A stretch of DNA of 64,000 bases. It comes from Sediminibacterium sp. Lineage in GTDB: Bacteria > Bacteroidota > Bacteroidia > Chitinophagales > Chitinophagaceae. The stretch covers positions 11,439 through 75,438 of the forward strand of contig JAGOAO010000008.1 of the NCBI GenBank assembly GCA_017983845.1, read 5' to 3'. This document shows positions 8,311-16,933 of this stretch, piece by piece. How positions within the stretch are numbered: position 1 is the first letter of the stretch; the number at the start of each line of letters is the position of its first letter. A program made the translations under genes and the position numbers. The notes beneath the pieces were generated by a model. That model saw only the letters and a program-made list of their open reading frames with translations. It did not search any database and was not told the DNA's origin.

Positions 8311-8318
8311 CAAAGCTA
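8311..8318 (-). promoter_or_regulatory. -7 promoter element for hemW
   Basis: TAGCTTTG on the minus strand lies 14 nt upstream of the hemW ATG, giving a leader of about 10 nt. It lies inside the longer possible reading frame and so supports the shorter start. Confidence 0.5.
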
Positions 8319-8350
8319 GGCATTGTTCTTTAATGCTGCGTTAGTTTACT

Positions 8351-8358
8351 TATTTTTG
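8351..8358 (+). promoter_or_regulatory. -7 promoter element for the DUF4271 gene
   Basis: TATTTTTG (TAnnTTTG) ends 6 nt before the ATG at 8365, so the transcript would be almost leaderless. Confidence 0.5.
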
Positions 8359-8364
8359 CAGCAG

Positions 8365-9399
8365 ATGTTAGCCCAACTAAAGAAATTCACTTTTGCCCTA
8401 ATTGGACTTTTTGTATTGTCCAGCTTTACACTTGTGAAGCAGACTAGTCAAAAAGATACGGGCGTGTTTTCGATGGATACGATCATGAATGTGCAGGATA
8501 CGGTATTGATAAAAGATACTTTGTGGCTAAAATACATTCCAATCGTTCCCAAGTCTTTTATTCAAGCAGATGCTTGGTATTTACAATCCATACCAAGAGA
8601 CCCTAGGGACAGTAGTTTTAATATCATTCAATTGTATCGCAATTTTTATAGTCAAAAAAAGAACGCGTATCAACTATACAATCAAAAAGCTACACTAGCC
8701 AATGCGGGAGATGTATTGTATAAAATAGAACAAAAATTTTCTTTGCCTGACAAAGACTTGTTATTCTATTCAATTATTGCATTGCTTTTTTTATATGGGT
8801 TTATCATTAATATTTTTCCGCAGTATATCCCCAAATTGTTTAGTCAATTTAGTCAGTCCTCTTTAAGAATGTTGCAAAATAGAGAACAGCTTTTGCAAAA
8901 TAGCATTGCCTCTTTGATCATGAATATAAGTTTTGTAATGAGCTTCTCTTTGTTTGCCACATTGATCATATTCAATAGTCATTTGTTGCCTATTAATTTC
9001 TGGGAGGCTTATTCATATATGTGCTTGTTCTTCTTGGGATTATACCTAGGCAAGTTTATTTGTTTAACCATTGCAGGTTATGTGTTTAACACAAAAGACC
9101 TGGTTCAAACCTATATTTTCGTGGTCTTTATGATTAACAAAGTGCTAGGTATATTATTGATACCATTCATTTTAATACTGGCATTTGCCAAGCCTTATTT
9201 GCATCCTTTTGCGACTGGAGGGGCGGGATTATTGATGATTTTATTGGTGCTTTATAGGTACTTGTTTTCATTAACATCTGTTAGGAATAAATTACATATC
9301 TCTTCCTTTCATTTTTTTCTTTACCTTTGTGCTTTCGAAATACTGCCACTGTTGATTTTATATAAGTTCATAGTGCAATATTTTGGAGGTACTTACTAA
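8365..9399 (+). CDS. DUF4271 membrane protein
   Basis: A 344-residue protein of the Bacteroidota-restricted DUF4271 family; function unknown. It has an N-terminal hydrophobic segment or signal peptide (about 7-21), an extracytoplasmic stretch of about 110 residues rich in charged and aromatic residues, then about six membrane helices from residue 130 to the end. The ATG at 8365 is chosen because a promoter box lies at 8351-8358, inside a longer frame that begins with TTG at 8323. It is followed 15 nt later by the hemD-like gene. This neighbourhood is common for the family, but a role in tetrapyrrole metabolism is only inference from that. Confidence 0.8.
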   Translation: MLAQLKKFTFALIGLFVLSSFTLVKQTSQKDTGVFSMDTIMNVQDTVLIKDTLWLKYIPIVPKSFIQADAWYLQSIPRDPRDSSFNIIQLYRNFYSQKKNAYQLYNQKATLANAGDVLYKIEQKFSLPDKDLLFYSIIALLFLYGFIINIFPQYIPKLFSQFSQSSLRMLQNREQLLQNSIASLIMNISFVMSFSLFATLIIFNSHLLPINFWEAYSYMCLFFLGLYLGKFICLTIAGYVFNTKDLVQTYIFVVFMINKVLGILLIPFILILAFAKPYLHPFATGGAGLLMILLVLYRYLFSLTSVRNKLHISSFHFFLYLCAFEILPLLILYKFIVQYFGGTY

Positions 9400-9414
9400 A
9401 GTAGAAAGTGTAAA

Positions 9415-10227
9415 ATGGCAAAAGAAATGAGTGGAGATAAAAAAGCAACTGCAACTAAGTCCATTAAAAAAATCCTGATTTCACAAGCGAGACCTGAAAG
9501 TGAAAAGTCGCCTTATTTTGATTTAGAAAGAAAGTACAATGTGGCTTTATTTTTTAAACCTTTCATTGAATTAGAGCCAATCGGCGCAAAAGAGTTTAGA
9601 AAAACAAAGATCGATATCCCTACTTATACTGCTGTGATCTTCACAAGTAAAAATGCGATTGATCATTTCTTTAGAACCTGTGATGAATTAAAAATTAACA
9701 TTAGCCAAGACACTAAATATTTTTGTATCACTGAATCTGTTGCATTGTATTTGCAAAAATTCATCATGTACAGAAAGCGTAAAGTTTTCTTTGGTGCAGA
9801 CGGAACGAACAAGAAATTATTTGATGTATTGAATAAGCATAAAGCGAATGAACAATTTCTTTATGTATGTAGTGAGAATCAACAGGATAACGAAATTGTA
9901 AATTGGTTAAAAGACCATAGCTGCAATTTTGACCTAGCGTATATGTACCGATCTGTAAGTAGTGACATCAAGCCGCTTTTAAAAGAAAACAAATTCGATA
10001 TCATCTGCTTATTTACCCCTAGTGGTTTAAAAAGCTTGTATGACAATGCACCTGATTTTGTGCAAAATGGCACCAGCCTAGCCGCTTTTGGTTCTAATAC
10101 TTGTAAAGCCATTGAAGATGCAGGGTTGACTTTGCATATCAAAGTCCCTAGCCCACAAGTATCTAGCATGTTTGCCGGTTTGGATCAGTTTTTAGCCCAA
10201 GCGACCCTATCGACTAAAAAGAAATAA
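9415..10227 (+). CDS. hemD: Uroporphyrinogen-III synthase
   Basis: A 270-residue HemD-family protein. It closes and inverts ring D of hydroxymethylbilane to form uroporphyrinogen III. Family features visible are [14 protein letters not shown] in the first lobe, [12 protein letters not shown] (the family's GxxxR-type linker region, here altered), and [15 protein letters not shown] in the second lobe. The N-terminus has a lysine-rich extension of about 20 residues before ILISQARPE. Sequence conservation in this family is always low, and Bacteroidota carry this version widely. It probably shares a transcript with DUF4271 upstream and perhaps the DUF255 gene 17 nt downstream. Confidence 0.85.
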   Translation: MAKEMSGDKKATATKSIKKILISQARPESEKSPYFDLERKYNVALFFKPFIELEPIGAKEFRKTKIDIPTYTAVIFTSKNAIDHFFRTCDELKINISQDTKYFCITESVALYLQKFIMYRKRKVFFGADGTNKKLFDVLNKHKANEQFLYVCSENQQDNEIVNWLKDHSCNFDLAYMYRSVSSDIKPLLKENKFDIICLFTPSGLKSLYDNAPDFVQNGTSLAAFGSNTCKAIEDAGLTLHIKVPSPQVSSMFAGLDQFLAQATLSTKKK

Positions 10228-10243
10228 GCTAAATTGCACTCTT

Positions 10244-12277
10244 ATGAGTGCCGATAAAAAATTCACCAACGCCTTAATCAAAGAGACAAGTCCCTATTTG
10301 CTTCAGCATGCACATAATCCTGTGCAGTGGAGGCCCTGGTCCGAAGATTTGTTTGCTGTCGCAACTGCGGAGGATAAGCCCATTTTATTGAGTATTGGAT
10401 ATGCTGCATGTCATTGGTGTCATGTAATGGAGCGAGAAAGTTTCGAAGACGAAACAGTAGCAGCATACATGAACACGCATTTTATCAATGTCAAAGTGGA
10501 CAGAGAAGAGCGTCCAGATGTGGATCATATTTATATGGACGCCCTTCAGGCAATGACAGGCTCAGGTGGATGGCCATTAAATATTTTCCTGCTACCCAAT
10601 GGTCAGCCTTTTTATGGGGGTACTTATTTCCCTCCAATTGCAATGCATAACAGAGCATCTTGGTTAGATGTATTAAAAGGTGTACAAGCTGCTTTTGAAA
10701 ACAATCGGGACAAATTAGTAGAGCAAGCAACACATTTAACACAGCATTTATTAGAATCAAATATCAAAGAACTGCAAAGTGAAGATCAAAATCAGCACAA
10801 CAACACTGCAGTCGCAACCAATGAAGAATTTCAGTTGATTGCACAAAGGATTTTGCATAATGCAGATACACAATGGGGTGGTTTTGGTGCAGCACCAAAA
10901 TTTCCACAAACATTTTCAATACAAGTATTGTTCCGAAATTATTTTCAAAACAAAGACGAAGCGTCGATCGTTCATGCAATAAGATCGGTTGATAAAATGA
11001 TACAAGGAGGCATCTACGATCATCTAGGTGGTGGATTTTCAAGGTATAGTGTGGATGCAATGTGGCAGGCGCCGCATTTTGAAAAAATGTTGTACGACAA
11101 TGCGCTCCTATTGGGAGTGCTTGCAGAAGCCTATCAAATCACTAAGAAGACAGTTTACCTGAATGTGATTCACGCCACATTTACTTTTTTACAAAGAGAA
11201 TTGTTTAATGGCGAAGGTGGCTACTATGCTGCCTTAGACGCAGACTCAGAAGGCGTAGAGGGTAAATTTTATACCTGGTCTTATGCCGAATTAAAGCGCA
11301 TTATTGATCCTGCAATCTTCGATACATTTTCTGCTTATTATCAAATCACTGAAGCAGGTAATTGGGAACATACGAATATTCTTTGGACCCAATCGAGTAT
11401 CGAAAAAGAATGGGAACCCGCATTCCAAAAAGAAAAAGAAAAATTATTTGAAGCGCGCGAACAAAGAATTAGACCAGCCTTAGATCATAAAGTCATTTTA
11501 GGATGGAACGCCATGTTGGTGGTTGGGTTATGTAAAATATATGCAGCAACAAGTAATGCAGAATACAAAGCTGCAGCAATCAAAAGTATGCTTTGGTTAG
11601 AAAAGAATTTGTATCATTCAACGGAGCAATATTGGTACCACAGCATTGCGGGTGGTACACCAAAAGCAAAAGCATTTTTAGATGATTACGCTAATTTAAT
11701 TCAAGCCTATATCCAATTGCAAGAAATCACAGGCGACTTAGATTATTTGTTCAAAGCAAAAAGATGGATGAACTACGTCATGGAACATTTTCTAGACGAA
11801 GAAGGCCTTTATTTTTATTATACAGCAGTCTATCAACAAGATGTGATTATTAGAAAAAAAGAAAGTTATGATGGGGCACAGCCAAGTGGAAATGCCCTTA
11901 TTTGTGCTAGTTTGAATTATTTGGGCCAAGTGTTTGATGAGGCAAATTGGACTTTACATGCAGAAAGAATGGTTGCTTCAATTCGGAAGTCATTGGTGCA
12001 ATATCCGGGTTCATTTGGGTATTGGGCTCAAAGTTTTTATCAAATGGCAGTAGGGGTGGTAGAGCTAGTTGGAATGGGGCCAACAGTCCATAAAACTTTA
12101 CCCAATATGATTGCGCCCTTTTTACCTCAATCTATACGTATAAATAGCCAGGAAGAAAACGACCTTATTCCCCTTCTAAAAGGCAAAAAAATTACTGATA
12201 ATCAATACTTTATGTGTAAAAATAATACCTGTTCTGCTCCTGTCAGTTCCATAACGCTATTTTTAGCAAATATCTAA
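10244..12277 (+). CDS. Thioredoxin-fold DUF255 protein (YyaL/SSP411 family)
   Basis: A 677-residue cytosolic protein of the highly conserved YyaL/SSP411 family. An N-terminal thioredoxin-like domain (about 1-170) carries the redox-type motif CHWC at residues 56-59 within [15 protein letters not shown]. The remaining 500 residues form an alpha/alpha-barrel resembling N-acylglucosamine epimerases and cellobiose epimerases ([30 protein letters not shown]). Biochemical function is not established. Length matches the family. A TAAATTGC element at 10230-10237 lies 6 nt before the ATG and may be a promoter variant, so the gene may have its own start as well as read-through from hemD. Confidence 0.92.
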   Translation: MSADKKFTNALIKETSPYLLQHAHNPVQWRPWSEDLFAVATAEDKPILLSIGYAACHWCHVMERESFEDETVAAYMNTHFINVKVDREERPDVDHIYMDALQAMTGSGGWPLNIFLLPNGQPFYGGTYFPPIAMHNRASWLDVLKGVQAAFENNRDKLVEQATHLTQHLLESNIKELQSEDQNQHNNTAVATNEEFQLIAQRILHNADTQWGGFGAAPKFPQTFSIQVLFRNYFQNKDEASIVHAIRSVDKMIQGGIYDHLGGGFSRYSVDAMWQAPHFEKMLYDNALLLGVLAEAYQITKKTVYLNVIHATFTFLQRELFNGEGGYYAALDADSEGVEGKFYTWSYAELKRIIDPAIFDTFSAYYQITEAGNWEHTNILWTQSSIEKEWEPAFQKEKEKLFEAREQRIRPALDHKVILGWNAMLVVGLCKIYAATSNAEYKAAAIKSMLWLEKNLYHSTEQYWYHSIAGGTPKAKAFLDDYANLIQAYIQLQEITGDLDYLFKAKRWMNYVMEHFLDEEGLYFYYTAVYQQDVIIRKKESYDGAQPSGNALICASLNYLGQVFDEANWTLHAERMVASIRKSLVQYPGSFGYWAQSFYQMAVGVVELVGMGPTVHKTLPNMIAPFLPQSIRINSQEENDLIPLLKGKKITDNQYFMCKNNTCSAPVSSITLFLANI

Positions 12278-12338
12278 CAACTAAAGTGTTAAATTGCATC
12301 ACCAAAAACAGGTGAAAATCAACTCATTCTAAACCTAT

Positions 12339-13628
12339 ATGATACCATTTTTTAAAAATACTAAGATCAATTTCCCCATTGCAACTTTGGGCATTTTGAT
12401 TTTATCGCTTACGATCATCGCTTTTGCACCTCCTAAAAAAAGCAAAAGAAGCAATAGTAAAAAATTAGATCCACTTACTGTATCCATTCCAAGTGGTTCA
12501 TTTTATATGGGAGCAAGTGACGAGCAGATGGACCTTTCAATGGTCAACAGAAAGAAATTGGTTTCTGTTCAGAATTTTTGGATGGATAGAACGGAAGTAA
12601 CCAACGAGCAATATAGAAGATTTGTTAAATATGTAGCAGATTCTCTAAAGTATTTAGCCATCTATGGTGGGGGCATCAATCAAAATGAAGATACCATTCG
12701 AGTTGATTGGGCTAAAGCTGCTAGAATCAATCAGAACAGCCGTGCAGTGCTTGAAAAATTAAATGAACTTTTATTGAGTCCTGACAATCGTATTCAGGGA
12801 CGTATTGAATTAGATCCTAATAAATTAATTTATAAATATTCTTTTGTTGATTTAAAAGCTGCAGCAAAAGCGTCTAAAGGATTAGAGCAATCATTAGGCG
12901 ATTATTTAATTACGGTGAATCAACCTGTGTATCCTGACAGTTTAGTTTGGATGCGTGATTTCTCTTATTCTTATAATGAACCATTGACTAGATTGTATTT
13001 TAGTCACGCTGCATACAATGATTATCCTGTGGTTGGTGTGACATGGAAACAAGCTGTAGCATTTACACATTGGAGAACCAATAACAGCGATTATTTTGCT
13101 GGCAGACCAGGAAGACAGGATCAAAAAATTGATGGCATTTATAGATTGCCAACAGAAGCAGAATGGGAATATGCGGCAAGAGGAAATTCGAGATCTAATG
13201 CAATGTATCCTTGGGGATCGCCTTATACAAGAACAAAAGAAGGTAGATTGTTAGCAAATTTCAAGCCGGGTAGAGGGGATTATTTTGGAGGCGATGCAAA
13301 GAATGACAATATCTATACCACTAAAATTAAATCTTATACTGAGAATGATTTTGGATTGTATGATATGGCAGGTAATGTGGCAGAGTGGACAAGTTCGGTA
13401 TTCTATGAAGGCAGTTATAATTTTATCGGAGACTTTAGTCCTGATGTACAATACAATGCAAAAGATACAGACCCTGTGTTAATGAAAAGAAAAGTCGTAA
13501 GAGGGGGTTCTTGGAAAGACATTGCATACAACTGTCAAGTAAGTTCGCGCAATTATGAATACCAAGATACTGCTAAGTCCTACATTGGATTTAGATGTGT
13601 GCTTTCAATGGCGCCAAGAGTCAATTAA
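12339..13628 (+). CDS. gldK: Type IX secretion system protein GldK (PorK)
   Basis: A 429-residue periplasmic component of the type IX secretion system. With GldN it forms the large ring under the outer membrane. A hydrophobic signal sequence (about residues 12-30) precedes a lysine/serine-rich linker and a formylglycine-generating-enzyme-like (FGE-sulfatase) domain from about 46 to the end, with FWMDRTEVTNEQYRRFV, YRLPTEAEWEYAARG, DMAGNVAEWTSS and VVRGGSW. GldK/PorK is a lipoprotein in characterised species, but here there is no cysteine near the signal peptide, so no lipobox. It is first in gldKLMN; a TAAATTGC element at 12290-12297 may be the promoter. Order, length and linker distinguish it from other FGE-domain proteins. 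Confidence 0.93.
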   Translation: MIPFFKNTKINFPIATLGILILSLTIIAFAPPKKSKRSNSKKLDPLTVSIPSGSFYMGASDEQMDLSMVNRKKLVSVQNFWMDRTEVTNEQYRRFVKYVADSLKYLAIYGGGINQNEDTIRVDWAKAARINQNSRAVLEKLNELLLSPDNRIQGRIELDPNKLIYKYSFVDLKAAAKASKGLEQSLGDYLITVNQPVYPDSLVWMRDFSYSYNEPLTRLYFSHAAYNDYPVVGVTWKQAVAFTHWRTNNSDYFAGRPGRQDQKIDGIYRLPTEAEWEYAARGNSRSNAMYPWGSPYTRTKEGRLLANFKPGRGDYFGGDAKNDNIYTTKIKSYTENDFGLYDMAGNVAEWTSSVFYEGSYNFIGDFSPDVQYNAKDTDPVLMKRKVVRGGSWKDIAYNCQVSSRNYEYQDTAKSYIGFRCVLSMAPRVN

Positions 13629-13676
13629 TCGAGCTGATTTTAATAAACAAACATTTAAATTTTATAAATCTTCCTA

Positions 13677-14213
13677 ATGGCAAAGACAATTTCAGAAAAA
13701 ACAAATAAGATCGTAAACGTAGTTATCTCTTTAGGTGCCGCTGTGGTAATTATTGGAGCAATGGCTAAAATCATTCACTTATCATGGGCTGACTGGGCTT
13801 TGATTGTGGGTTTATTAACTGAAGCTGGAATATTTGTGATTTATGCATTCTTGCCTCCTCCTCCAGTGGATCATGGCGGTGGTGCTGTGGGTGGTGGTGA
13901 AGTAAATGCAACAGAATTAGTGAATGCATTGAACAACGTTCAAAAAACAGTACAAGACGTGTCTACTAATTTAGGCATGATTAATAGTTCAACTGAAGGT
14001 TTGAAGAATTTAAACAATCAGTTTTTGTCAATGAGTAAAACGATCGAAGAAATGAATCATTTCTATGGTAGTTTAAAAGAAATGTCTACTGCGATGAATT
14101 CTACTGTGAATGAAGCTGCAAGAACTAAGGAGCAAATGACACAGTTGGCAGATAACTTGACTCAATTGAATCAAGTGTATAGCAAGATGATCCATGCAAT
14201 GCAAGGAAAATAA
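13677..14213 (+). CDS. gldL: Type IX secretion/gliding motor protein GldL (PorL)
   Basis: A 178-residue inner-membrane protein, the stator-like part of the GldL5-GldM2 proton-driven motor that powers type IX secretion. Two N-terminal helices (about 12-30 and 38-58) carry the polar membrane residues expected of the proton path: K31 and H34, and E49 in LIVGLLTEAGIF. A proline and glycine/histidine linker (60-75) leads to a cytoplasmic helical tail, probably coiled coil. It is shorter than some relatives, whose cytoplasmic tails are longer. It lies 48 nt after gldK and 56 nt before gldM. Confidence 0.94.
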   Translation: MAKTISEKTNKIVNVVISLGAAVVIIGAMAKIIHLSWADWALIVGLLTEAGIFVIYAFLPPPPVDHGGGAVGGGEVNATELVNALNNVQKTVQDVSTNLGMINSSTEGLKNLNNQFLSMSKTIEEMNHFYGSLKEMSTAMNSTVNEAARTKEQMTQLADNLTQLNQVYSKMIHAMQGK

Positions 14214-14269
14214 CAACATTGGCTCAGTAGATTCAACCCTTTTAATTCACTTAATAAAATATAGCGTAA

Positions 14270-15820
14270 ATGTCGTTACCTAAAGAACCAAGGCAGAAAA
14301 TGATTAACATCATGTACTTGGTGTTGACTGCGCTCTTGGCATTGAATGTGTCTAGCGAAATTTTAAATGCATTCAAAACAATTGATCAAAGTTTGACGAA
14401 TGCGAATGTAATTATTCAAAAAAAGAACCAGGATATTTATAAATCATTAGAGGCAAAATTAAAAGACCCTAAGACAGCAGAGAAAGCAGGGATCTGGGCG
14501 CCTAAAGCGGTTAAGGTGAAAGCCTTGTCGGATGAAATGTATACTTATATTGAAAGTTTGAAACAAAGTTTAAAAGAAGAAGCTGGTTTGCAAATTAAAG
14601 ATGGCAAAGAAACTTTCAAAGAAGATGATTTAGATGCAACTACAAGATTGTTTTTAAATAAAAAATCAGGAACTTCTAGAGGTCAGGAATTGTTTAATAA
14701 ACTAAAACAATTTAAACAAGATTTAGCTGCAGTTGATCCTGCAATTGAAAAAGAAGTTATCCCGACTGTCTCTTTAGATTTAACAATTCCTGTGTCTAAT
14801 AATTTAGCAGCCAAAGATGATTGGGCATATGCCTATTTCAATATGACACCTGCAGTTGCAGCCATCACTATCTTGACAAAGTTTCAAAACGATATCCGCA
14901 ATACAGAAGCACAGGTAGTTGAATATTGTCACAAAGAAATTGGAGAAGTTGAATTGGTATATGATCAATTCAATGCTTTTGCAGCTTCTAACTCACAGTA
15001 TTTAATGTCTGGTGAGGAATTGGTGATTACAGCGGGTGTGGGTGCATTTAGTAGCGCAGCAAAGCCAACTATTTCAATTGACGGTGTAGTGGTACCCGTT
15101 GCTGCGGATGGTTCTGCAGTGTATAAATCTGTAGCAGGTGCTACGCCTGGTGTACAATCTAAGCGTGTACGTATTTCTTTCTTAAAGCCGAATGGAGAAA
15201 CTGCGGTAGTAGAGAAAGAGGTACAGTTCACAGTAGGTACACCTTCAGGCTTAGTCGTTTCAACAGATAAAACAAGGGTATTCTATAAAGGGTTAGATAA
15301 TCCATTGAGCATTACAGGCGGTGGAGGTGGTGAAAAAATCAATGTGACTGTAGAAGGCGCTGGAGCGAATATTAGAAAAGCTGGATCGGGACAATATATG
15401 GTGACTTGTACACAAACTGGAACTGCTGTTGTAACAGTAAATGATGGCAAGCAAACACAAAAATTGAATATCCCAGTGAAGCGTATTCCAGATCCAATCG
15501 CCATTGTGGGTGGAAGTGCTGGAGGGAACATGGCTGCTGCTAAATTCAGAGCGCAGGGTGGTGTGATTGCAGACTTAAGAGACTTTGTATTTGAAGGGGT
15601 GAAATTCAATGTGCTTTCATACATCGTTATTGCAACTGGTAAAGGTTTTGATGAGCCTGATTTTGCAGAAGTGAATGGTCCAGCATTTTCTGGAGGGGCT
15701 ACCGCTTTGATTAGAAAATGTCAACCTGGAACAACGGTGACCATTGGTGAAATTAAAGTATCAGAGCCGGGTGGTGGTTCAAGAAAATTAGATCAAACAA
15801 TCACGTTTATTTTACAATAG
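14270..15820 (+). CDS. gldM: Type IX secretion/gliding motor protein GldM (PorM)
   Basis: A 516-residue inner-membrane-anchored protein spanning the periplasm; it transmits motion from the GldL ring to the GldKN ring. The family opening PKEPRQKMINIMYLVLTALL is at residues 4-23, with the single transmembrane helix at about 12-30. A helical periplasmic domain (to about 220) is followed by three beta-rich domains, seen as repeated glycine-rich strands. The length is normal. The ATG is fixed by the conserved N-terminus. Confidence 0.95.
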   Translation: MSLPKEPRQKMINIMYLVLTALLALNVSSEILNAFKTIDQSLTNANVIIQKKNQDIYKSLEAKLKDPKTAEKAGIWAPKAVKVKALSDEMYTYIESLKQSLKEEAGLQIKDGKETFKEDDLDATTRLFLNKKSGTSRGQELFNKLKQFKQDLAAVDPAIEKEVIPTVSLDLTIPVSNNLAAKDDWAYAYFNMTPAVAAITILTKFQNDIRNTEAQVVEYCHKEIGEVELVYDQFNAFAASNSQYLMSGEELVITAGVGAFSSAAKPTISIDGVVVPVAADGSAVYKSVAGATPGVQSKRVRISFLKPNGETAVVEKEVQFTVGTPSGLVVSTDKTRVFYKGLDNPLSITGGGGGEKINVTVEGAGANIRKAGSGQYMVTCTQTGTAVVTVNDGKQTQKLNIPVKRIPDPIAIVGGSAGGNMAAAKFRAQGGVIADLRDFVFEGVKFNVLSYIVIATGKGFDEPDFAEVNGPAFSGGATALIRKCQPGTTVTIGEIKVSEPGGGSRKLDQTITFILQ

Positions 15821-15874
15821 TCAATTGGGCGCTGTAGAATCTATCGGCTGATTTGAAATTAATAAAAGGTATTT

Positions 15875-16933
15875 ATGAAAAAGACAATGAAAACAAGCTG
15901 CATCGTTCTTGCCTCTTTGGTAATGACTTTATCTGCAAATGCGCAGTTTTCTTATGGAGCAAAAAAGAAAACAACACCTGCTAAAACAACGCAAGATACA
16001 GTCATCACAAAGCCTGTGGCTAAGCCTGTCACAAACAATACAGTAGTAGCGGCGCCGACTGTTTCAGATGTTAAGCCAACAAAAAACATTGATACCACTG
16101 TTGTAGGTGGATTCAATGCAAATAATAAAAGAAGCTTAAGAAATGGGTACGCGTTCTTTTCTGAAACCAATTCTAGAAAAGGAGTGAAAGAAAGATTGCC
16201 TTTACCTTATGAAAATTTAAGAGAGGAAGATGCTTTGTTTAGTGAGTTTGTTTGGGAAGAAATTGATGCTAGAGAAAAGATCAACAGAACTTTTATGTAT
16301 CAGTCTTATGACGAAAATGGAGACCAACGTTTTTTCGCCGTACTATTACGTGCAATCGAAAAAGATGGTGTAGTGCCATTCTCTACAGCAGATGATCGTT
16401 TTACCACGCCATTAAGCTTAGATGAAGTGAATGCTTCTTTAAAAGGAAGTTTGGACACGCAATTGGTTCAAAATGTATTAGACCCAAATGTGTATGATAC
16501 AAGCATCATTTACAATACCAACTTAGCACCGAATCCGGATTCTATTTATACTTTTAGATTAAAAGAACAATGGATTTTCGATAGTAAGACAAGTAGGATG
16601 TACAGTAGAATCATTGGTATTGCGCCTATTGCTGCCATTCAAATTGGCAACAAAGTAGTAAAGCGTCCTTTGTTTTGGGTCTATTACCCTGAATTAAGAA
16701 CGAGCTTGGCAAAAGCAGAAGTATACAACCCAAGAAATATTTCAAGTCGTATTACTTGGGAAGAATTATTCGAAAGTCGCTACTTCAATGGGTATGTGGT
16801 AAAGTCTACTTTGGATAACTATAACGACAAGATGTTGAATGCCTTATTTAAAGATCCTATCAAGCGCCTTCAAGAAGGAGATAAGATCAAGCAAAAAATA
16901 TTTGATTTCGAGCAAGATCGCTGGGTCTATTAA
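15875..16933 (+). CDS. gldN: Type IX secretion/gliding protein GldN (PorN)
   Basis: A 352-residue periplasmic partner of GldK. A signal peptide (residues 1-23, ending SANAQ) is followed by a threonine/valine-rich low-complexity linker to about residue 72 and then the GldN domain, with FSEFVWEEIDAREKINRTF, LKEQWIFDSKTSRMYSRIIG, FWVYYPELR and ITWEELFESRYFNGYV. The protein ends at the family's usual point. Last gene of gldKLMN; its stop codon overlaps the 3' end of uvrC by 4 nt with no terminator between. Confidence 0.95.
   Translation: MKKTMKTSCIVLASLVMTLSANAQFSYGAKKKTTPAKTTQDTVITKPVAKPVTNNTVVAAPTVSDVKPTKNIDTTVVGGFNANNKRSLRNGYAFFSETNSRKGVKERLPLPYENLREEDALFSEFVWEEIDAREKINRTFMYQSYDENGDQRFFAVLLRAIEKDGVVPFSTADDRFTTPLSLDEVNASLKGSLDTQLVQNVLDPNVYDTSIIYNTNLAPNPDSIYTFRLKEQWIFDSKTSRMYSRIIGIAPIAAIQIGNKVVKRPLFWVYYPELRTSLAKAEVYNPRNISSRITWEELFESRYFNGYVVKSTLDNYNDKMLNALFKDPIKRLQEGDKIKQKIFDFEQDRWVY

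Noticed and set aside
12339..16933. gldKLMN as an undescribed secretion system
   Set aside because: It is the well-known core of the type IX secretion system, in standard order. Only the missing lipobox of GldK is unusual.
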